From: Pseudooceanicola marinus
GTDB taxonomy: Bacteria > Pseudomonadota > Alphaproteobacteria > Rhodobacterales > Rhodobacteraceae
Reading direction: 5' to 3'
Assembly: GCF_020177265.1 (NCBI RefSeq)
Contig: NZ_JAIVMC010000004.1
Coordinates: forward strand, 310,001 to 374,000
Length of the DNA stretch: 64,000 nucleotides
Program-made: the position numbers and the translations under genes
Notes under the pieces: model-generated
What the model saw: only the letters and a program-made list of their open reading frames with translations
The model's database searches: none
Told to the model about the DNA's origin: nothing
In this document: piece by piece, positions 61,085 to 64,000 of the stretch
Layout of the letters: every line of letters begins with the position of its first letter
How positions within the stretch are numbered: the stretch's first letter is position 1

Positions 61085-62395
61085 TCAGTAGCCGGCGGCT
61101 TCCATTTCTTCCTGGGTGATGGCCTGGGCCTTCTCCAGCGCCTCGTCGACCGACTGCTGGCCGGCGTAGACGGCGGAGAACTCCTGGCTCACCTGGGTGC
61201 CGATCCCGGCAAACTCGGGGATCGCGACGAACTGCACGCCGACGTAGGGCACCGGATCGACCGTCGGGTTGGTCGGATCGGCGGCCTCGATCGAGTTCAG
61301 CGTCATCTCGGCGAAGGGCACTTCCTGGTATTCGGGCGTCTCATAGAGAGAGGTCCGCGCACCCGGGGGCACGTTGGCCCAGCCTTCGTTCTCGGCCACC
61401 AGCTCGATGTAGTCCTTCGAGGTTGCCCATTCGATGAACTGCTTGGCCTCGTCCGCCTTCTGCGTACCGGCCGGGATGCCAAGCGCCCAGGCCCAGAGCC
61501 AGTTGCCGCGCTTCTCGACGCCTTCCTTGTTCGGCGCCAGGGCGAAACCGACGTGGTCGGCCACGGTGGAGTCCTCGGGGTTGGTCACGAAGGAGGCCGC
61601 CACGGTGGCGTCGATCCACATGCCGCACTTGCCCTGCTGGAACAGCGACAGGTTTTCGTTGAAGCCGTTGGTGGCGTAGCCGGCGGGGCCGGATTCGTTC
61701 ATCATGTCGGTGAAGAAGGACAGCGTTTCCTTCCATTCCGGCTGATCGAACTGCGGGGTCCAGTCCTCGTCGAACCAGCGCGCGCCGAAGGAGTTGGACA
61801 TGGCGGTGATGAAGGCCCCGCCTTCGCCCCAGCCGGCCTTGCCGCGCAGGCAGATGCCGTTGATGTCGTTGGCGTCGTCATCCATGGCGGCGGCCGCTTC
61901 GCGGATGAACTCCCAGGTGGGGGCGTCGGGCATTTCCATCCCGGCCTCTTCCATCAGGTCGGTGCGGTACATGATCATCGAGCTTTCGCCGTAGAAGGGC
62001 GCCGCGTAGAGCGTGCCGTCATGGCTCAGGCCGTCGCGCATGGCGGGCAGGATGTCATCGACGTCATACTCTTCCGACAGGTCGTCCAGCGGCACCAGCC
62101 AGCCGTTCGCACCCCAGATCGGGGTCTCGTACATGCCGATGGTCATGATGTCGAACTGGCCACCCTTGGTGGTGATGTCGGTGGTGACGCGCTGACGCAG
62201 CACGTTTTCCTCCAGCGTGACCCATTCCACGCCGATCCCGGTCTCTTCGGTGAACTGGTCGGTGTAACCCTGCATGCGGATCATGTCGCCGTTGTTGACG
62301 GTGGCGATGGTGATCGTGGTGTCCTGTGCAAAGGCGGCAGCAGCCGAGCACAGGGTAAGCGCCGTAGTGGCGCCGAGAACGCGCTTCAGTGACAT
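61085..62395 (-). CDS. smoE: Polyol ABC transporter substrate-binding protein (SmoE-like)
   Basis: 436-aa periplasmic binding protein of the extracellular solute-binding family 1. The start is ATG 62395, with GGGAGGA upstream. The signal peptide MSLKRVLGATTALTLCS runs to a cleavage near AFAQD. The mature protein has IATVNNGDMIRMQGYTDQF, the YGESSMIMYRTDLMEEAGM block and GKCGMWIDATVAASF, all typical of polyol-binding homologues. It is the first transporter gene after the LacI regulator, with a predicted operator just upstream. Confidence 0.91.
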   Translation of the reverse strand: MSLKRVLGATTALTLCSAAAAFAQDTTITIATVNNGDMIRMQGYTDQFTEETGIGVEWVTLEENVLRQRVTTDITTKGGQFDIMTIGMYETPIWGANGWLVPLDDLSEEYDVDDILPAMRDGLSHDGTLYAAPFYGESSMIMYRTDLMEEAGMEMPDAPTWEFIREAAAAMDDDANDINGICLRGKAGWGEGGAFITAMSNSFGARWFDEDWTPQFDQPEWKETLSFFTDMMNESGPAGYATNGFNENLSLFQQGKCGMWIDATVAASFVTNPEDSTVADHVGFALAPNKEGVEKRGNWLWAWALGIPAGTQKADEAKQFIEWATSKDYIELVAENEGWANVPPGARTSLYETPEYQEVPFAEMTLNSIEAADPTNPTVDPVPYVGVQFVAIPEFAGIGTQVSQEFSAVYAGQQSVDEALEKAQAITQEEMEAAGY

Positions 62396-62467
62396 CCGTA
62401 TCCTCCCTGAATTGGATGTGATGCCTGTAGCGGTAGGCCAATGCACAGATTCGCGTCAACCTAAAAT

Positions 62468-62481
62468 TTTACGCGCGAAAA
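62468..62481. promoter_or_regulatory. Predicted LacI-family operator, smoE copy
   Basis: TTTACGCGCGAAAA, a dyad around CGCGCG, adjoining the regulator's stop codon and 73 bp before smoE. A TTGACG (minus strand, 62459-62454) just downstream may be the -35 box. The same 14-mer lies upstream of the regulator gene. Confidence 0.75.
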
Positions 62482-62482
62482 G

Positions 62483-63514
62483 TTACGCCGACTTGCGAAG
62501 GACCAGGGTGCCGTCGAAAAGCGTGGAGATTTTCGCCTCCGGGCGGGCCCCTTCGGCGATGATTTCCAGAAGCTTTTCAAGGCTGCGCCCGGTGATCCGG
62601 TCATAGTCCTGCGACACCGTGGTCAGGGCCGGGCAGGTGAAGCGGGCGACGGGGTGGTCGTCGTGTCCGGCGATGCGCATGGCGTGGCCATCGCCGATGC
62701 CGACGCGAAGCCCCTGTTCGTAGGCGGCGGCGAGGAAGCCGATGGCCAGTCGGTCGTTGGAGCACAGCACCGTGTTGGTGGGCAGGGCGCGCTCTTCGAT
62801 CATCCGGGTGGCCTCGCGGTGGGCGATTTCCTCGAAGGCCCAGCCGGTGCCCTCGGCCACCAGCAGCATCGGTTCGTGACCCAGGCGGCGCATCGTGTCC
62901 TCGTAGACCGCGCGCCGCTTGTTGGCGTTCGGATTGGGGGCGTTGCGCATCTCGAAAAGGGCCGGTGGCTCGCCCGTACGGGCGAGATATTCCACAATGA
63001 CACCAGTGCTTTGCTTGTAGTTCGTGCCGAACATCGCGTCGCCCACATCCTCGACGTCGCAGTCGAAGAGGACGGTCGGCACGTCGCGGCAGAAGGCGTC
63101 CAGTGCCTCGCGCCGCGACAGGCGTCCGATGGGACCCAGCAGGACGCCGGCAGGGCGGATGCCGCGCAGGCTTTCAAGGTTCGCGATCTCCCGGTCCGGT
63201 TCCCCGTGGGAGCTGAGCAGGATCGGGTTGTATCCCGCCGAGGTGCAGAGCATTTCCAGGTTCCGCGCCATCTCGGCAAAGAAGGGGTCCGCAAGGAAGG
63301 GGACCACGATCCCGATGTTCCGCGTCAGGTGGCGGTTCTGGTTGATGGCGTGGACATTGGGGGTGTACTCGTAGCGTTCCAGCGCCGCCTCGATGCGGAT
63401 CTTGGTGGATTGCCGCACCGATGTCGGATCGTTGAAATACTTCGACAAAGTGGGACGGGAAATGCCGCTGACCGTGGCCAGCTCCTCCATCGTGCGAACT
63501 CTTTCCTGACCCAT
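62483..63514 (-). CDS. LacI-family transcriptional regulator of the polyol operon
   Basis: 343-aa repressor. The helix-turn-helix is TMEELATVSGISRPTLSKYFND (residues about 8-29 in two halves), followed by the hinge region RYEYTPNVHA. The periplasmic-binding-like effector domain starts at NIGIVVPFLADPFFAE and contains the CSNDRLAIGFLAAA and AGHDDHPVA segments. Its promoter and an operator identical to that of smoE lie just upstream, which argues for autoregulation and control of the smo operon. The inducer is probably a polyol. Confidence 0.92.
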   Translation of the reverse strand: MGQERVRTMEELATVSGISRPTLSKYFNDPTSVRQSTKIRIEAALERYEYTPNVHAINQNRHLTRNIGIVVPFLADPFFAEMARNLEMLCTSAGYNPILLSSHGEPDREIANLESLRGIRPAGVLLGPIGRLSRREALDAFCRDVPTVLFDCDVEDVGDAMFGTNYKQSTGVIVEYLARTGEPPALFEMRNAPNPNANKRRAVYEDTMRRLGHEPMLLVAEGTGWAFEEIAHREATRMIEERALPTNTVLCSNDRLAIGFLAAAYEQGLRVGIGDGHAMRIAGHDDHPVARFTCPALTTVSQDYDRITGRSLEKLLEIIAEGARPEAKISTLFDGTLVLRKSA

Positions 63515-63550
63515 TCAGCCGTCCCTGACCGCGCCTGCGGCTTAAGTAAG

Positions 63551-63564
63551 TTTACGCGCGAAAA
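63551..63564. promoter_or_regulatory. Predicted LacI-family operator, autoregulatory copy
   Basis: TTTACGCGCGAAAA, identical to the copy at 62468-62481. It abuts the -10 box of the regulator's promoter, so bound repressor would cover the transcription start. Confidence 0.75.
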
Positions 63565-63592
63565 TAATTGACGCGCATGTGATTCATGTCAA
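63564..63592 (-). promoter_or_regulatory. Promoter of the LacI-family gene
   Basis: On the minus strand a perfect -35 TTGACA (63592-63587), a 17-bp spacer and -10 AATTAT (63569-63564). The regulator's ATG is 50 bp downstream. Confidence 0.7.
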
Positions 63593-63690
63593 CGGGGCTG
63601 CGCCGCAGGCCGGCCGCAGCCGTCCCGCCATCCCTTCAGGCAGGTTCATAGCACGAACTGGGACGGCCGCACCCCTTGCCGCACGAAGGG

Positions 63691-64000
63691 TCAGTCGCGG
63701 CCGGTGAAACGGGGCTGATCGAAGACCTCGACCGGGGGCAGAGGATCCGTGAAGGCCTCCACCTCAACCAGGCAGGAATGGGCCGACGGCCCCTGGCTGA
63801 GCTTCGAGGTGCGCCGGTCCGGGCACAGCACATTGGGGTTGCCGTGCCGGTCCAGCGGCAGCGCATCCGAGGGTGCGGTCGGATCGGGATCCCACCAGGC
63901 GCCCGTGGACAGTTGCACCACCCCGGGCAGCAATCCGTCATAGGTCTCCACCGCCGCCAGGGAGGCGCCGCGATCATTGAAAACGCGGGCCACGTCCCCG
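63691..64000 (-). CDS. Molybdopterin-dependent oxidoreductase (BisC/TorA type), C-terminal part only
   Basis: Only the last 103 or so residues are inside the window. They read GD-VARVFNDRGASLAAVETYDG, then VVQLSTGAWWDPDP and a closing LVEVEAF. This matches the C-terminal molydopterin-dinucleotide-binding domain of the biotin sulfoxide/TMAO/DMSO reductase group. The reading frame continues past base 64000, so the start codon and catalytic half are outside. It is on the same strand as the LacI regulator and separated from it by 176 bp that include the regulator's promoter, so it is probably not part of the polyol operon. Confidence 0.82.
   Translation of the reverse strand, partial: GDVARVFNDRGASLAAVETYDGLLPGVVQLSTGAWWDPDPTAPSDALPLDRHGNPNVLCPDRRTSKLSQGPSAHSCLVEVEAFTDPLPPVEVFDQPRFTGRD

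Overview
The window is GC-rich chromosomal DNA of an alphaproteobacterium, most likely of the Rhodobacteraceae/Roseobacteraceae. The evidence is gene content: a sorbitol/mannitol-type smoEFGK-mtlK locus as in Rhodobacter, membrane-bound urate hydroxylase PuuD, DinB with an N-terminal cysteine cluster, a type-B L36, TRAP transporters and LIV-type ABC clusters. Coding density is high. I see no insertion sequence, prophage or CRISPR array.

Layout. 1-14.4 kb is mostly core functions: the 5' part of a type I secretion ABC exporter (-), mlaA-mlaC lipid-asymmetry genes, a class A penicillin-binding protein (-), glnK-amtB, a rhodanese (-), puuD, a small exported protein, mutL-rmuC and a DUF3775 protein. 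14.5-20.7 kb holds a saccharopine dehydrogenase pair (-), an M20 amidohydrolase (+) and a response regulator/hybrid histidine kinase pair (-). 20.9-30.1 kb is a nine-gene run with an acyl-CoA synthetase, a complete LIV-type ABC importer, two tiny membrane proteins and a PaaK-like protein. 30.1-37.7 kb is housekeeping: a DUF1413-like protein, L36, tRNA-Val, an N-formylglutamate amidohydrolase, dinB, a Nudix hydrolase, pyrF, an unknown gene, and clpB with an RpoH-like promoter.

37.7-47.6 kb is the most interesting part. A GntR regulator (-) diverges from an aldo/keto reductase. These are followed by a tightly coupled operon of PfkB kinase, LOG/TIGR00725-family protein, a BMP-type (nucleoside-class) ABC importer and a Rieske non-heme iron oxygenase. 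The same palindrome, with core CATTGTTGAACAATG, sits upstream of both the reductase and the operon and is the likely GntR operator. I read this as an uncharacterised catabolic regulon for a modified nucleoside or related N-heterocycle: import, phosphorylation, glycosidic cleavage, then oxidative attack.

47.6-50 kb holds a VOC protein, ychF and tRNA-Ser. 49.6-56.7 kb is a second catabolic module: a LysR regulator divergent from a benzoylformate-decarboxylase-like enzyme, a three-part TRAP transporter and an aldehyde dehydrogenase. Together they would import a 2-oxoacid, decarboxylate it and oxidise the aldehyde. 56.7-63.6 kb is the polyol ABC operon with mannitol dehydrogenase and a LacI-family regulator, with the same 14-bp operator upstream of the regulator and upstream of the transporter. 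The window ends in the C-terminus of a molybdopterin oxidoreductase of the BisC/TorA type (-).

Limits: all calls come from reading translations and motifs by eye. No homology search, folding or codon statistics were run, and substrates are inferred unless stated otherwise.
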